NCBI GenBank assembly: GCA_008087055.1
Contig: VIEA01000001.1
Span: 971,118-1,035,117 of the forward strand
Direction of reading: 5' to 3'
DNA from: Gammaproteobacteria bacterium LSUCC0096
GTDB lineage: Bacteria; Pseudomonadota; Gammaproteobacteria; Pseudomonadales; Litorivicinaceae
DNA: 64,000 nt
Below the pieces are notes generated by a model that was not told the origin of the DNA, ran no database searches, and saw only the letters and a program-made list of their open reading frames with translations. Shown piece by piece: positions 16,262 to 25,340 of the stretch (positions within the stretch are counted from its first letter, which is position 1; each line of letters starts with the position of its first letter). The position numbers and the translations under genes were made by a program.

Positions 16262-17401
16262 TCACAGCGATCGACCACGGGCGGAGACGGGCCAAAGTGC
16301 CTCAACAACACCATTTCTTACACAAACGTACCAATCGTGCAGATTACATGTGGGGTCACAATGACCCGGAATAAGACGAACACGGTCATTCATTCTTAAA
16401 ACCGACTGTGGATCCTCGATCATTGAATGCTCATCATTGCATTTGAGCACTCGACAATCTTGCGCGCCTGAGACCTCTGGCAACCCGCTCTCAAGGGTCA
16501 TGGATTTTAATCCGGCATCCAATACTGCCAACTGATCGTGCTGGCTCATGACCGATGCAACAACGAACAATGCATGCTCCCACTCGGTCTCATCGCATCG
16601 ATTCGCCTCAGCATCCTCGATCCGACCGTAGTCTGCATCCATGAAAGCATACGAACCGCATTGTAGTTCGTTAAACACATCAGACGATGCTTCGAATGAA
16701 TAAGAACCAGTACCTGCACCAGTCACCAACTCACATGCGATTTGATGACTCGATAGGCAGTCCAACACCTCATTCACTCGCTCGATGAGATGTTGAAAAG
16801 CGGCTTCGCGCTCGCGGTAGGAAACTATATGCTGAGCCGAGCCGTTGTAGGCTTGAATCCCTGTAAATTTAAGATGCGATGCGCTGATGGTTGCTTTCGC
16901 GATCGCCAATGCATCTCCTGGACTGCGTGTTCCACACCGCCCTGCGCCACAGTCAATTTCAACAAGCACTTCGATCTGCACGTCTATTGCCGAAGCTGCC
17001 AAATTGAGCTCCTCAATATTCAGAACATCATCAACGCATACGATGATCCTGGCGCCTGTCGTCGCGAGTCGTGCGAGACGATCAATCTTTACTGGATCAC
17101 GGATCTGGTTCGAAATTAAAATGTCACGGAAGCCAGCATTAACGAACACTTCAGCTTCACTTACTTTCTGACAACACAGCCCCGAAATTCCACCCAATCG
17201 TTCTTGGAGACGCGCGACATCAACCGACTTATGCATCTTTGCATGCGCACGATGTTTTACTCCATGCGAAGATGCAAACTCACCCATACGTTGGATGTTT
17301 CGTTCAAGTGCATCCAAATCCAGCACGAGACACGGTGTTTGTATTTGAGACTCAGGCATTCCGACATGCGCTGGAATATCGAAGCCTAACGTATCGGTCA
17401 T
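16262..17401 (-). CDS. DSD1-family PLP enzyme (D-threonine aldolase / D-threo-3-hydroxyaspartate dehydratase-like)
   Basis: 379 residues of the fold-III PLP family. It shows IQTPCLVLDLDALERNIQRM, the PLP-lysine region HRAHAKMHKSVDVARLQ, and the C-terminal metal motif GHCDPTCNLHDWYV with His and Cys ligands. Relatives cleave D-threonine or related D-3-hydroxy amino acids, or dehydrate D-threo-3-hydroxyaspartate or D-serine. The metal site is intact. Substrate choice cannot be settled from sequence. Confidence 0.85.
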   Translation of the reverse strand: MTDTLGFDIPAHVGMPESQIQTPCLVLDLDALERNIQRMGEFASSHGVKHRAHAKMHKSVDVARLQERLGGISGLCCQKVSEAEVFVNAGFRDILISNQIRDPVKIDRLARLATTGARIIVCVDDVLNIEELNLAASAIDVQIEVLVEIDCGAGRCGTRSPGDALAIAKATISASHLKFTGIQAYNGSAQHIVSYREREAAFQHLIERVNEVLDCLSSHQIACELVTGAGTGSYSFEASSDVFNELQCGSYAFMDADYGRIEDAEANRCDETEWEHALFVVASVMSQHDQLAVLDAGLKSMTLESGLPEVSGAQDCRVLKCNDEHSMIEDPQSVLRMNDRVRLIPGHCDPTCNLHDWYVCVRNGVVEALWPVSARGRSL

Positions 17402-17447
17402 TGGTTAATTCCTGGAAGTGACTGATCGCCCTTTTTCATTGCACACA

Positions 17448-17873
17448 TCATAGAGAAGATATCGTCAGAAATCCTAGTACCAGATAACGCGTGACTTTAG
17501 CGAATGTAACGATAAGAACAAATCGCCACAACGGCTCCTTCATCACGCCTGAGATAAATGTGATGGGGTCACCGATTATTGGAACCCAACTCGCAAACAA
17601 TGAGACCCATCCCCAGCGCTGATACCACTGAACCGCTCGCTGAACAGCACCTGACTCCGGATCAAAAAAGCGCTGGCAGCGGTCACTAAAAAACCGACCC
17701 ATAGCCCAATTGATCGACGCGCCCAAGACATTACCGACAGACGCGACAGCGACCAGGTGAAATAATGCATCAGGGATGAGTAGGATAGATCCAATAAGAA
17801 CTGCTTCAGACTGCGCAGGTATGAGTGTCGCTGCGAGTAAAGACGACCCAAATAATGAGAGATAAATTTCCAA
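17448..17873 (-). CDS. yqaA: YqaA family membrane protein (SNARE-associated/VTT fold)
   Basis: 141 residues, TTG start. AATLIPAQSEAVLIGSIL, GNVLGASINWAMGRFF, and WGWVSLFASWVPIIGDPITFISGVMK match the YqaA branch of the DedA/VTT superfamily, inner-membrane proteins with a re-entrant-helix fold linked to lipid transport in relatives. The start is uncertain because no ATG precedes the conserved N-terminus. Confidence 0.85.
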   Translation of the reverse strand: MEIYLSLFGSSLLAATLIPAQSEAVLIGSILLIPDALFHLVAVASVGNVLGASINWAMGRFFSDRCQRFFDPESGAVQRAVQWYQRWGWVSLFASWVPIIGDPITFISGVMKEPLWRFVLIVTFAKVTRYLVLGFLTISSL

Positions 17874-17949
17874 CGAACTGAACTCAAGGAATAATTGGCT
17901 CAGTCTAATCGCACCCGTTCCTTGGGTGCGAGCTTCAAATGATCTTGGT

Positions 17950-18060
17950 TTAAAAACCAGTTAATTCTGAACGGTATTGATACTTATCAATCACGAGATC
18001 CAGTAAGCCAATCACCGAGATCATCCCAATAAATCCGATTGTTCCAACAAAAACGTCCAT
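17950..18060 (-). CDS. 36-residue single-span microprotein
   Basis: MDVFVGTIGFIGMISVIGLL then DLVIDKYQYRSELTGF: one hydrophobic span and a charged tail. GGAG lies 11 bases before the ATG. It is 77 bases upstream of yqaA on the same strand and may share its promoter. Unknown function; a chance ORF remains possible. Confidence 0.42.
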   Translation of the reverse strand: MDVFVGTIGFIGMISVIGLLDLVIDKYQYRSELTGF

Positions 18061-18180
18061 CTAAACGTACTCCAAAAAATTGACACCATGAAGTTCTTGC
18101 AATTGGCAGGCCAACTTTCGACGATTGAAAATTAATTAAGCAGTACTACTAATCACAGATACACACAAACGAGAATAATC

Positions 18181-18870
18181 ATGAGAAAACGAGCTCTACT
18201 CATCCTGACTTCACACACCGTTCTCGGTAACACAGGCCGTGGAACAGGTTTCTACTATGACGAAATGGCTGCTCCATACTGGACAATTCGTGACCTCGGA
18301 TGGGATATCACTCTGGCTTCAGTCGCTGGTGGGCCCGGACTCCCCGATCCAAAAACACTCGTCGAGCCCGAAAAACGACCACCCAATGTTGCACGATTCA
18401 TGGATGATCAAGATGCGATGTCCGCACTCGAAACCACCATCAAAGCATCGGACGTCAAAGGATCCGATTACGATTGCGTATTTTTACCAGGAGGCCACGG
18501 TGCAATGTGGGACTTTGATACCACGACGATTGGCCAAATTGTCACCGATGCATGGGCATCTGGCGCGATCGTTGGAGCGGTCTGTCATGGTCCTTCAGGA
18601 CTTTTACAGGCAAAAGAAACGAACGGAGATCCGTTGGTGCATAACAAACACGTCAATAGCTTTACGAACCGTGAAACTGAGCAGATTGAACTTATCGGAG
18701 TTGAGCCATTTCTTTTGGAGACGCGACTACGCGAAGCGGGAGCGTTATTCGAATGCAGTGATAATTTTACGTCGCATGCCGTTCGCGATGGCCGCTTAAT
18801 CACTGGTCAAAATCCGCAATCAACAGAAGCGGTTTGCCAGTTGCTTAAGGAATCTCTCGAGACTTTATGA
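18181..18870 (+). CDS. DJ-1/PfpI superfamily, type 1 glutamine amidotransferase-like protein
   Basis: 229 residues. GNTGRGTGFYYDEMAAPYW, YDCVFLPGGHGAMWDF and the nucleophile elbow VGAVCHGPSGLL (catalytic Cys) identify the Hsp31-like subgroup, which includes glutathione-independent glyoxalases (lactate from methylglyoxal) and chaperones. Intact Cys, and Glu in the FYYDE region, fit the glyoxalase type. The next gene overlaps its stop by 4 bases. Confidence 0.87.
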   Translation: MRKRALLILTSHTVLGNTGRGTGFYYDEMAAPYWTIRDLGWDITLASVAGGPGLPDPKTLVEPEKRPPNVARFMDDQDAMSALETTIKASDVKGSDYDCVFLPGGHGAMWDFDTTTIGQIVTDAWASGAIVGAVCHGPSGLLQAKETNGDPLVHNKHVNSFTNRETEQIELIGVEPFLLETRLREAGALFECSDNFTSHAVRDGRLITGQNPQSTEAVCQLLKESLETL

Positions 18871-19298
18871 TGCTAGAGACGTTACACGCACTCATTTGGG
18901 CTTGGATTGGCGCTATTACAATGTTTACGGTAACAGTCTCCCCAACTGTTTTTGCAACACTCGAGGGACCTCAGGCCAGCGCGTTTTTAAGAGCTTACTT
19001 CCCTCGATTATTTAAATACGAAATCCTCGTGGGTCTCACCATTATTGGATTAAGCATCGGCCTTTCCACACATGGTGTAACTTATCAATACGGCATCAGC
19101 GTTGGATTGGTTGTCACACTCCTCGCTTATTTAAATCTCCGAGTAATTATGCCAAAAGTGAATGATGTGTCAGATCAACTGGTTGCGGAACCGAACCCTG
19201 AAACGAAGAAGCAGTTCGCGTTGCTCCACGGTTTGTCTGTCGGGTTTTTCTTAATCAATGCGATCTCAATGATTGCGTTGTATGCATTTGGATCATGA
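18867..19298 (+). CDS. Four-helix membrane protein (DUF4149-like)
   Basis: 143 residues, four hydrophobic segments, starting MMLETLHALIWAWIGAITMF. The pattern of a short Pro-Thr-Val-Phe loop (SPTVFATL) after helix one and LFKYEI resembles DUF4149/TMEM205-like proteins. ATGA overlap with the DJ-1 gene indicates co-expression. Function unknown. Confidence 0.6.
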   Translation: MMLETLHALIWAWIGAITMFTVTVSPTVFATLEGPQASAFLRAYFPRLFKYEILVGLTIIGLSIGLSTHGVTYQYGISVGLVVTLLAYLNLRVIMPKVNDVSDQLVAEPNPETKKQFALLHGLSVGFFLINAISMIALYAFGS

Positions 19299-19319
19299 TC
19301 AAAATAATACCGAGTGCAA

Positions 19320-20321
19320 TTAGGGGACATTAACAACGTCATTCCAGCGGTTAAAAAACCGTCGACGATTAGTCTCATCCAAATGCACGATCAGTGCCGG
19401 AGTAATTCGAATTGGCTTGATAGGCCCTCCTCTACGATTGGATTGCACAATGTCCAAACGCACACTAGGAACCAATCGGCTTTGACCGTCGTTACTAACG
19501 AAATAGTTTACCAACCTATTGGCAAGATCTGAGTCATTTGCCTGCTTTGGTACAAACGCTGTACGAGGAATAGCCAGCTGATAGTCCTCAAATCTTAGAA
19601 TGTCCAACAAGGGCGCATTCTCAAGACGAGGAAGAACATATGACTCCAACACATTATAAGCGAGCGCTGACTGCCCCGAAATTACCTGATCAATCATGTC
19701 TCCAGAACAACAATTCGGCTTTAAGTTATGTCTCTCTAGCTTTTCCAATAATTGCCAGAAATGTTCATCTTGAATGAGATCTTGACGACTTAGCAAATAC
19801 CCCACGCCGGATACAGCTGGGTTATACATGGTGATTGAAACACGTTTTTCCTCTTTAGAATCAAGTACTAGCGCAAGCTCTCGCCGCGTCTTCACAGCAC
19901 CTAAATGAGGCAGTGATGAGCGGTTGAAAATAGTCACAACCGGCTCGATAGCCACTTGAACGAGTTCGTTCCGCCAACTCATTTGTTGATCAAATCGTGC
20001 ATCAAATGGCTGCGCATAACCGTCATTAACAAGCCTTACTTGCAGATCAACCGCTGAAGACATCACAAGATCTATGTTCGGTGACAGTCCCGATCGCACA
20101 GCCGCATCAATTTCTCGACTGGACATCTGTAAATAATGAATCCGAACAGATTGATTTACCGCGACAAAACCTGCAAAGACGGGTTGTACGCGGGAAAAGT
20201 CTGAGGTTCCGATGAGAGTCAGTTCATCTGTACCTTGGCCAACAAAAAACTCACCTTCGATTTCAAGCGAGTAGGATTGAAAACTTAGAAGAATTAAGAC
20301 GCAGCAAACAAGAGATCGCAC
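19320..20321 (-). CDS. Periplasmic solute-binding protein linked to TctE
   Basis: About 333 residues. The GTG at 20321 has a very strong site (AAGGAGGAGG) and starts a signal peptide (RSLVCCVLILLSFQSYS), so it is preferred over ATG 20354. The body (VFAGFVAVNQSVRIHYLQMSS, LVMSSAVDLQVRLVNDGYAQPF, TMYNPAVSGVGYLLSRQD, RLVNYFVSNDGQSRLV) fits the iron(III)/thiamine-type extracellular binding-protein fold. There is no ABC permease beside it; it follows tctE with a 28-base overlap, so it may serve as a periplasmic sensor partner of the kinase. Confidence 0.78.
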   Translation of the reverse strand: MRSLVCCVLILLSFQSYSLEIEGEFFVGQGTDELTLIGTSDFSRVQPVFAGFVAVNQSVRIHYLQMSSREIDAAVRSGLSPNIDLVMSSAVDLQVRLVNDGYAQPFDARFDQQMSWRNELVQVAIEPVVTIFNRSSLPHLGAVKTRRELALVLDSKEEKRVSITMYNPAVSGVGYLLSRQDLIQDEHFWQLLEKLERHNLKPNCCSGDMIDQVISGQSALAYNVLESYVLPRLENAPLLDILRFEDYQLAIPRTAFVPKQANDSDLANRLVNYFVSNDGQSRLVPSVRLDIVQSNRRGGPIKPIRITPALIVHLDETNRRRFFNRWNDVVNVP

Positions 20322-21637
20322 TGTGTTCCTCCTCCTTCCCGATTGGAAATACATAACTGCCCCTGATGCGAAGCTGCGACTTTTTCTACGATGCTGAGAC
20401 CTAGGCCCATATGGCCACTACTGCGTTTATCTGTATCAAATGTCTCGCCGAGCTCATCCGTGTCGATACCTGGACCTCGATCCATCACGGTGACACGGAC
20501 TCGTTTGTCATCTAGGCATACGTTGACTTCGACATCGGTCAGTATGGGCGCGTAATCAATCGCGTTATCAATTAAACACGTGATCGCTTCTCTGAGTGCG
20601 ATTCGGTCGCCGAAAACAATGAGATCAGAAGATTCTAAATCAACGCCTACGAGACCCACATCTTTAATCTCCGCCACTGGATCAAGGGTTCTTAAAATAC
20701 TTGCGACCAAAGCACCCACATCCACCTGCTCTCTCGCTCCTAGTACCTCTCGGTACGTCAGCGTTGCTCTCATTAATAATTGAGTCGTAAGTTTGCTCGC
20801 ATAGCGCGCGCGAATGATCAGATCTCTGACAGCGCTTCGTGACTGCTGTTCCACTTCGCGTTCAAGTAATTCGGCCCGCATCAATATTGCAGCGATGGGT
20901 GTTTTGATTTGGTGGGTTGCTTCAGCAATAAATGCTCGATTTTCTTGTAACAAGCCTCGATGCTGTTCAAAAATCCGATTCAGCGTTTGGACCAACCGCA
21001 CAACTTCACTCGGCACTGGACGCTCAATTGGTGAAAAGTCATCAGCTGAGCGTTCGATCAGGTCTTGCTCAATAGCGACAACTGGCTTCAGTGCGTGACG
21101 CAGACTGAGTTCGGCCCAAAGGGCTAATAACGCAAAAGAAACCAGCACAGCAAAAGCAATCCAAGCCGCGATTGTCGATGATTGCTTCTGATAGCTCGTC
21201 TCTGTCTGCCCTACGACTACACGCAAACTTTCAGAGCTACCAGGGCGAATCGACTTACTTGCTACGACGAAGCGCGTTGACTCACCTCTATAAATGTCTC
21301 CAAAACTTGATGCTTCGGCATGTTCGCGTAAAGGAATGTCTTCGTAACCCGATAGGATCTCAGAGCCTAGGAAGACAGCATAGTAAATGCGCTCTGGGGC
21401 TGAATATGCCAAGACTTCAAACGCTTGATAAGGAAGCTCAAAATTTATCGAGCCGTCTGTTTTAACTGCACTGTCTAAAATTACCTGTGCGACTGCTTGT
21501 AAATTCCTGTCCTGCCCTTCACGCAACGATCGTTCAACCACAGCGTTTGTTGCCCAATACACAGCGATCGAAACAATCACTAGCATCAAAAGCCATAAAC
21601 CGAATAGCCGGCCTCGGATACTCCAACCGCTATTCAA
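20294..21637 (-). CDS. tctE: TctE-like sensor histidine kinase
   Basis: 447 residues, TTG start. Two membrane spans (about 9-29 and 155-175) flank a periplasmic TctE-type domain; then HAMP-like linker, phosphoacceptor THQIKTPIAA (His242) and an ATPase domain with DNAIDYAP, DRGPGID and GLGLSIVEKV. Together with TctD it should sense tricarboxylate-type substrates and control the divergent tctCBA operon. It overlaps tctD by 8 bases. Confidence 0.9.
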   Translation of the reverse strand: MNSGWSIRGRLFGLWLLMLVIVSIAVYWATNAVVERSLREGQDRNLQAVAQVILDSAVKTDGSINFELPYQAFEVLAYSAPERIYYAVFLGSEILSGYEDIPLREHAEASSFGDIYRGESTRFVVASKSIRPGSSESLRVVVGQTETSYQKQSSTIAAWIAFAVLVSFALLALWAELSLRHALKPVVAIEQDLIERSADDFSPIERPVPSEVVRLVQTLNRIFEQHRGLLQENRAFIAEATHQIKTPIAAILMRAELLEREVEQQSRSAVRDLIIRARYASKLTTQLLMRATLTYREVLGAREQVDVGALVASILRTLDPVAEIKDVGLVGVDLESSDLIVFGDRIALREAITCLIDNAIDYAPILTDVEVNVCLDDKRVRVTVMDRGPGIDTDELGETFDTDKRSSGHMGLGLSIVEKVAASHQGQLCISNREGGGTQCDLLFAAS

Positions 21638-22310
21638 CTGAACGCACCTTCAACTGATAGCCATAACCTCGAATTGTTTCGATATCGAGTCCATGTGGTG
21701 CGAGTTTCCTCCGCAATCGACTCACGTGCACCTCAATCGCATTGGATGATGCATCTTGATCAAGTCCATACAGGTGATCAAACAAAAATTCCTTTGCTGC
21801 TGTCCAACCATTGGCCTGAATCAGACCCTCAAACAGCTTGAGCTCCTGCGATCTCAACTGTAATTGTTCAGAGCCAGACCATAAGGTTCGGTTTGTTGGA
21901 TCGTAAGCTAAGTTACCTACTTCTTTCGTGACTAAAGGTTTCGCAATATGTCGCCTTTTAACAGCACGTAATCGCGCATCGAGTTCGTCAAGCACAAAGG
22001 GTTTAGTTAAGTAATCATCAGCACCAACATCCAATAGATACACTTTATCCTCAACCTCCGAACGTGCCGTGAGAACCAAAACTCCGACGGGAAGACCTGA
22101 AGCTCGCACCTGTTTTAATAGCGTTGTGCCTTCACCATCAGGAAGTTCGATATCAAGAATAATCACATCGTAGGCATCACGTTCTGACGACCAAAAGCCT
22201 TCAGCCGCACTGAGTGAGGAGGCATGATCGGTAGTATGGCCCGCTTGCCTTAAGTGTTTAAGCAAGGCATCGGCTAAATCTTTAGTATCTTCAACAAGTA
22301 ATAAACGCAT
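21630..22310 (-). CDS. tctD: TctD-like response regulator, OmpR family
   Basis: 226 residues: receiver domain (LLLVEDTKDLADALL, phosphoacceptor Asp53 in ILDIELPDG, LTKPF lysine) and an OmpR winged helix ending VSRLRRKLAPHGLDIETIRGYGYQL. It is divergent from tctC. A TGTCAG tandem repeat at 22310-22326 is a likely binding site. Confidence 0.92.
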   Translation of the reverse strand: MRLLLVEDTKDLADALLKHLRQAGHTTDHASSLSAAEGFWSSERDAYDVIILDIELPDGEGTTLLKQVRASGLPVGVLVLTARSEVEDKVYLLDVGADDYLTKPFVLDELDARLRAVKRRHIAKPLVTKEVGNLAYDPTNRTLWSGSEQLQLRSQELKLFEGLIQANGWTAAKEFLFDHLYGLDQDASSNAIEVHVSRLRRKLAPHGLDIETIRGYGYQLKVRSVE

Positions 22311-22326
22311 GTCAGCTTGGTGTCAG
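22310..22326. promoter_or_regulatory. Candidate TctD box
   Basis: TGTCAG-CTTGG-TGTCAG: two identical 6-base direct repeats with an 11-base period, the spacing preferred by OmpR-family dimers. It lies between the divergent tctD and tctC, touching the tctD start. A TGAGAC/GTCTCA inverted repeat (22346-22365) lies between it and tctC. Confidence 0.45.
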
Positions 22327-22391
22327 GTTATCGTGTTTTTATAGCTGAGACGCATCAGTGTCTCAATTAAAACCATAACAGGAGAGTCCGC

Positions 22392-23369
22392 ATGAAACTT
22401 TCTTTTTTTAAGGCTGCAGCGGTTGCAGGCTTAGCAAGTATCGTGGCTTTCAGCCCTGTAACACAGGCTGGCGGTCATGGTGGAAAAATCGACAACATCC
22501 ATTTCCTAATCCCTGGCGGCGCCGGTGGTGGTTGGGATGGCACAGCACGCGGTACCGGTGATGCCCTAACGCGCTCTGGTCTGATTAAAAATGCATCATA
22601 CGAAAACATGTCTGGTGGCGGTGGTGGTAAGGCCATCGGTTATCTGATCGAGAACGCAAAATCGAACTCAGGTACGTTGATGGTGAATTCAACACCAATC
22701 GTGATCCGCTCACTTACAAAAGTGTTCCCACAGAGCTTCCGTGATCTCACGCCGATCGCAGGAACAATTGGTGACTACGCAGCGCTCGTTGTGAAAGCTG
22801 ATAGCAACATCAAATCATTCAAAGATCTGGTAAAGATCTACGAAAAGGACCCAAATGAACTCGCAATTGCGGGTGGTTCAGTCGCTGGCGGCATGGACCA
22901 TTTGGTTGCTGCACTCGCGATGAAATCAGCAGGCGCTGATCCATTGTCAGTGAAATATCTTCCGTTCGACGCAGGTGGAGAGGCGATGGCGTCTTTGCTA
23001 TCTGGTGAAGCTGATGCGCTCTCAACTGGTCTATCAGAAGCAGTCGGCCTTGCTGAGCAAGGTGAAGTTCGTATTCTAGTCACAACAGCGCCAAAAGCGA
23101 TCGACGGCATTCCATCATTGAAGAGCGAAGGCTATGACGCTGAGTTCGTAAACTGGCGCGGATTCTTCGCTGCTCCTGGCATCTCTGCCGATCAAAAAGC
23201 GAAGTACGTCAAAGTTCTTGGCGATATGTACAAAACGAAAGAATGGGAAGAAGTGCGCGCACAGAATAAGTGGGTGAACATCTATCAGCCAGGCGACGAT
23301 TTCATCAAGTTCCTCGAAAAGCAGGAAGCAGAAATTGGTGGCCTCATGAAAGAACTCGGATTCCTGTAA
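22392..23369 (+). CDS. tctC: TTT transporter substrate-binding protein (TctC)
   Basis: 325 residues with a signal peptide (to about TQAGG) and the TctC features IHFLIPGGAGGGWDGTARGTG, MSGGGGGKAIGYL and AGGSVAGGMDHLVAALA. It binds a carboxylate in the periplasm for the tripartite tricarboxylate transporter. First gene of tctCBA-CoA-transferase-citryl-CoA lyase; GGAGAG precedes the ATG. Confidence 0.93.
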   Translation: MKLSFFKAAAVAGLASIVAFSPVTQAGGHGGKIDNIHFLIPGGAGGGWDGTARGTGDALTRSGLIKNASYENMSGGGGGKAIGYLIENAKSNSGTLMVNSTPIVIRSLTKVFPQSFRDLTPIAGTIGDYAALVVKADSNIKSFKDLVKIYEKDPNELAIAGGSVAGGMDHLVAALAMKSAGADPLSVKYLPFDAGGEAMASLLSGEADALSTGLSEAVGLAEQGEVRILVTTAPKAIDGIPSLKSEGYDAEFVNWRGFFAAPGISADQKAKYVKVLGDMYKTKEWEEVRAQNKWVNIYQPGDDFIKFLEKQEAEIGGLMKELGFL

Positions 23370-23373
23370 AACC

Positions 23374-23847
23374 ATGGCCCGTATAGATCGCTACATCGCA
23401 TTAGCTCTGCTCGCGTTTTCGATCGGTTACGGGTATCTGGCTTGGGTGCATCCGCTGCTTCCATTTGAAGCACGGATGCCCTTCAAGCCGAATACCATGC
23501 CACTCGGATTAGCCGTCCTAGGAATTCTGTTTTCATCGCTTTTATTGTTGCTACCCAACAATGATGAACCACCGAAAGATGCAGAAGGCTGGCGTGGATT
23601 TGCTTGGAAAGACACCGCACTGCTTATCGGCTTAGCAATTGGTTATGCCATCTTGCTACGGCCCATCGGATTCATTGCCTCGACGACGCTATTTATCATC
23701 TTGTCATCACGTGTCCTTGGCGAAACAAACCTTTTTCGATCGACAATTACCGGACTCATTACCAGTGGGCTTATCTGGTATCTCGTTGATGAAGTGCTCG
23801 GAATTTATCTTGTCGCAACACCTGGTTTTCTCGGAGGTTCATTATGA
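23374..23847 (+). CDS. tctB: TTT transporter small membrane subunit (TctB)
   Basis: 157 residues with four hydrophobic segments, starting 4 bases after tctC and overlapping tctA by 4 bases. Size, topology and gene order identify TctB, the poorly conserved small permease. Confidence 0.88.
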   Translation: MARIDRYIALALLAFSIGYGYLAWVHPLLPFEARMPFKPNTMPLGLAVLGILFSSLLLLLPNNDEPPKDAEGWRGFAWKDTALLIGLAIGYAILLRPIGFIASTTLFIILSSRVLGETNLFRSTITGLITSGLIWYLVDEVLGIYLVATPGFLGGSL

Positions 23848-25340
23848 TTGATGGACTATTGATGGGGCTTGGTGCTGCCATTAGCCCATTTAACTTAATG
23901 ATGGTTTTCATTGGGTGTTTTTTAGGCACGTTCATTGGCATGTTGCCTGGACTCGGCCCTATGTCCATTATTGCCATCATGATCCCAATTGCGATCCAAC
24001 TTGGCGATCCAGCATCTGCTCTCATTTTGCTATCTGGAGTGTATTACGGCGCTATTTTTGGTGGATCCACCTCTTCAATTTTGATCAACGCTCCTGGTGT
24101 TGCCGGGACCGTTGCTTCGTCATTTGATGGTTATCCACTTGCACGTGCCGGGCAGGCCGGTAAAGCGCTGACAATCGCAGCACTATGCTCATTTGCTGGC
24201 GGTACTGTCGGCGCACTCTTGCTAATGATTTTTGCACCGGTTCTTTCAACAGTCGCAAAACTCTTTTGGTCTGCTGAATATTTTGCGCTCATGGTGCTTG
24301 GGTTGACTGCAATCGCTGCATTCGCCGGCAAAGGAAAAATCATCAAAGCCATGTGTATGACCGTCTTTGGCGTCATGCTAGCAACGGTCGGCGAGTCTGC
24401 TTTACATAACGCTGCTCGATTCACGATGGGCATCATGGATTTACAAAGCGGCATCTATTTCGTCACCCTTGTCATGGGTCTATTCGCCCTCCCTGAGGCG
24501 ATCTTTCTTATTCTCGATAAGAGTCGAAGTAAGGCCATGGCTAACAACAATAAGATTGAGAATTTGCGCATTTCCAAAGAAGAAGCGAAAGAAATTGCAC
24601 CTGTTATTGCACGTCAGTCGTTACTCGGCTTCTTTGTCGGCGTATTACCTGGAGCTGGAGCGACAATGGCTTCGTTCTTAGGTTACGGAATTGAGAGAAA
24701 CCTCGCACCAGCGGGCGAGCGCGAAAAATTTGGCAAAGGCTCAATTCGGGGCTTGGCTGCACCAGAAACAGCAAACAACGCAGCCTGCACAGGTTCGTTT
24801 GTGCCAATGTTGACTCTTGGCATTCCGGGATCGGGTACCACAGCGATCCTTTTAGGTGCCCTTGTTGCCTTAAGCATTACTCCTGGTCCTCGGTTAATGG
24901 AAGATCAGCCCGAGGTGTTTTGGGCGGTCATTATTTCGATGTATCTAGGCAATCTCGTGCTGTTGATATTGAATCTTCCACTGATCCCATATATCGCGAA
25001 ATTGCTGACAGTCCCACGTCATTATCTCATCCCGTTTGTGATTTTCTTTTCACTGATAGGCGCTTATATCGGTCAGAATAATGCGACGGAACTTCTCATC
25101 ATGATTGGCTTGGGTTGCATGGCCACTATTTTGAGATTTGGAGGCTTCCCTCTTCCACCTTTGATCATCGGATTCATTCTTGGTGGGATGCTGGAAGACA
25201 ACTTAGGCCGAGCAATGCGAAAGGCAGGTGGTATGGAATTTATGTGGGAGCGCCCGATGACCCTTGCGATTCTTGCTCTTGCTTTAGTTCTATTGGTGTA
25301 CCCAATATGGCGTGACAGGACCAAAAAGCAAAGTGACTAA
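23844..25340 (+). CDS. tctA: TTT transporter large membrane subunit (TctA)
   Basis: 498 residues with about 12 hydrophobic segments and the TctA signatures GTFIGMLPGLGPMSIIAIMIPIA (in part), YYGAIFGGSTSSILINAPG and APETANNAACTGSFVPMLTLGIPGS. It carries the coupled uptake of a tricarboxylate-like substrate. It overlaps the CoA-transferase gene by 29 bases if the GTG at 25312 is used. Confidence 0.95.
   Translation: MIDGLLMGLGAAISPFNLMMVFIGCFLGTFIGMLPGLGPMSIIAIMIPIAIQLGDPASALILLSGVYYGAIFGGSTSSILINAPGVAGTVASSFDGYPLARAGQAGKALTIAALCSFAGGTVGALLLMIFAPVLSTVAKLFWSAEYFALMVLGLTAIAAFAGKGKIIKAMCMTVFGVMLATVGESALHNAARFTMGIMDLQSGIYFVTLVMGLFALPEAIFLILDKSRSKAMANNNKIENLRISKEEAKEIAPVIARQSLLGFFVGVLPGAGATMASFLGYGIERNLAPAGEREKFGKGSIRGLAAPETANNAACTGSFVPMLTLGIPGSGTTAILLGALVALSITPGPRLMEDQPEVFWAVIISMYLGNLVLLILNLPLIPYIAKLLTVPRHYLIPFVIFFSLIGAYIGQNNATELLIMIGLGCMATILRFGGFPLPPLIIGFILGGMLEDNLGRAMRKAGGMEFMWERPMTLAILALALVLLVYPIWRDRTKKQSD

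Noticed and set aside
20322-20354. ATG start for the TctE-linked binding protein
   Set aside because: It would place a charged Arg-rich stretch before the signal peptide and has no ribosome site; GTG 20321 has AAGGAGGAGG upstream.
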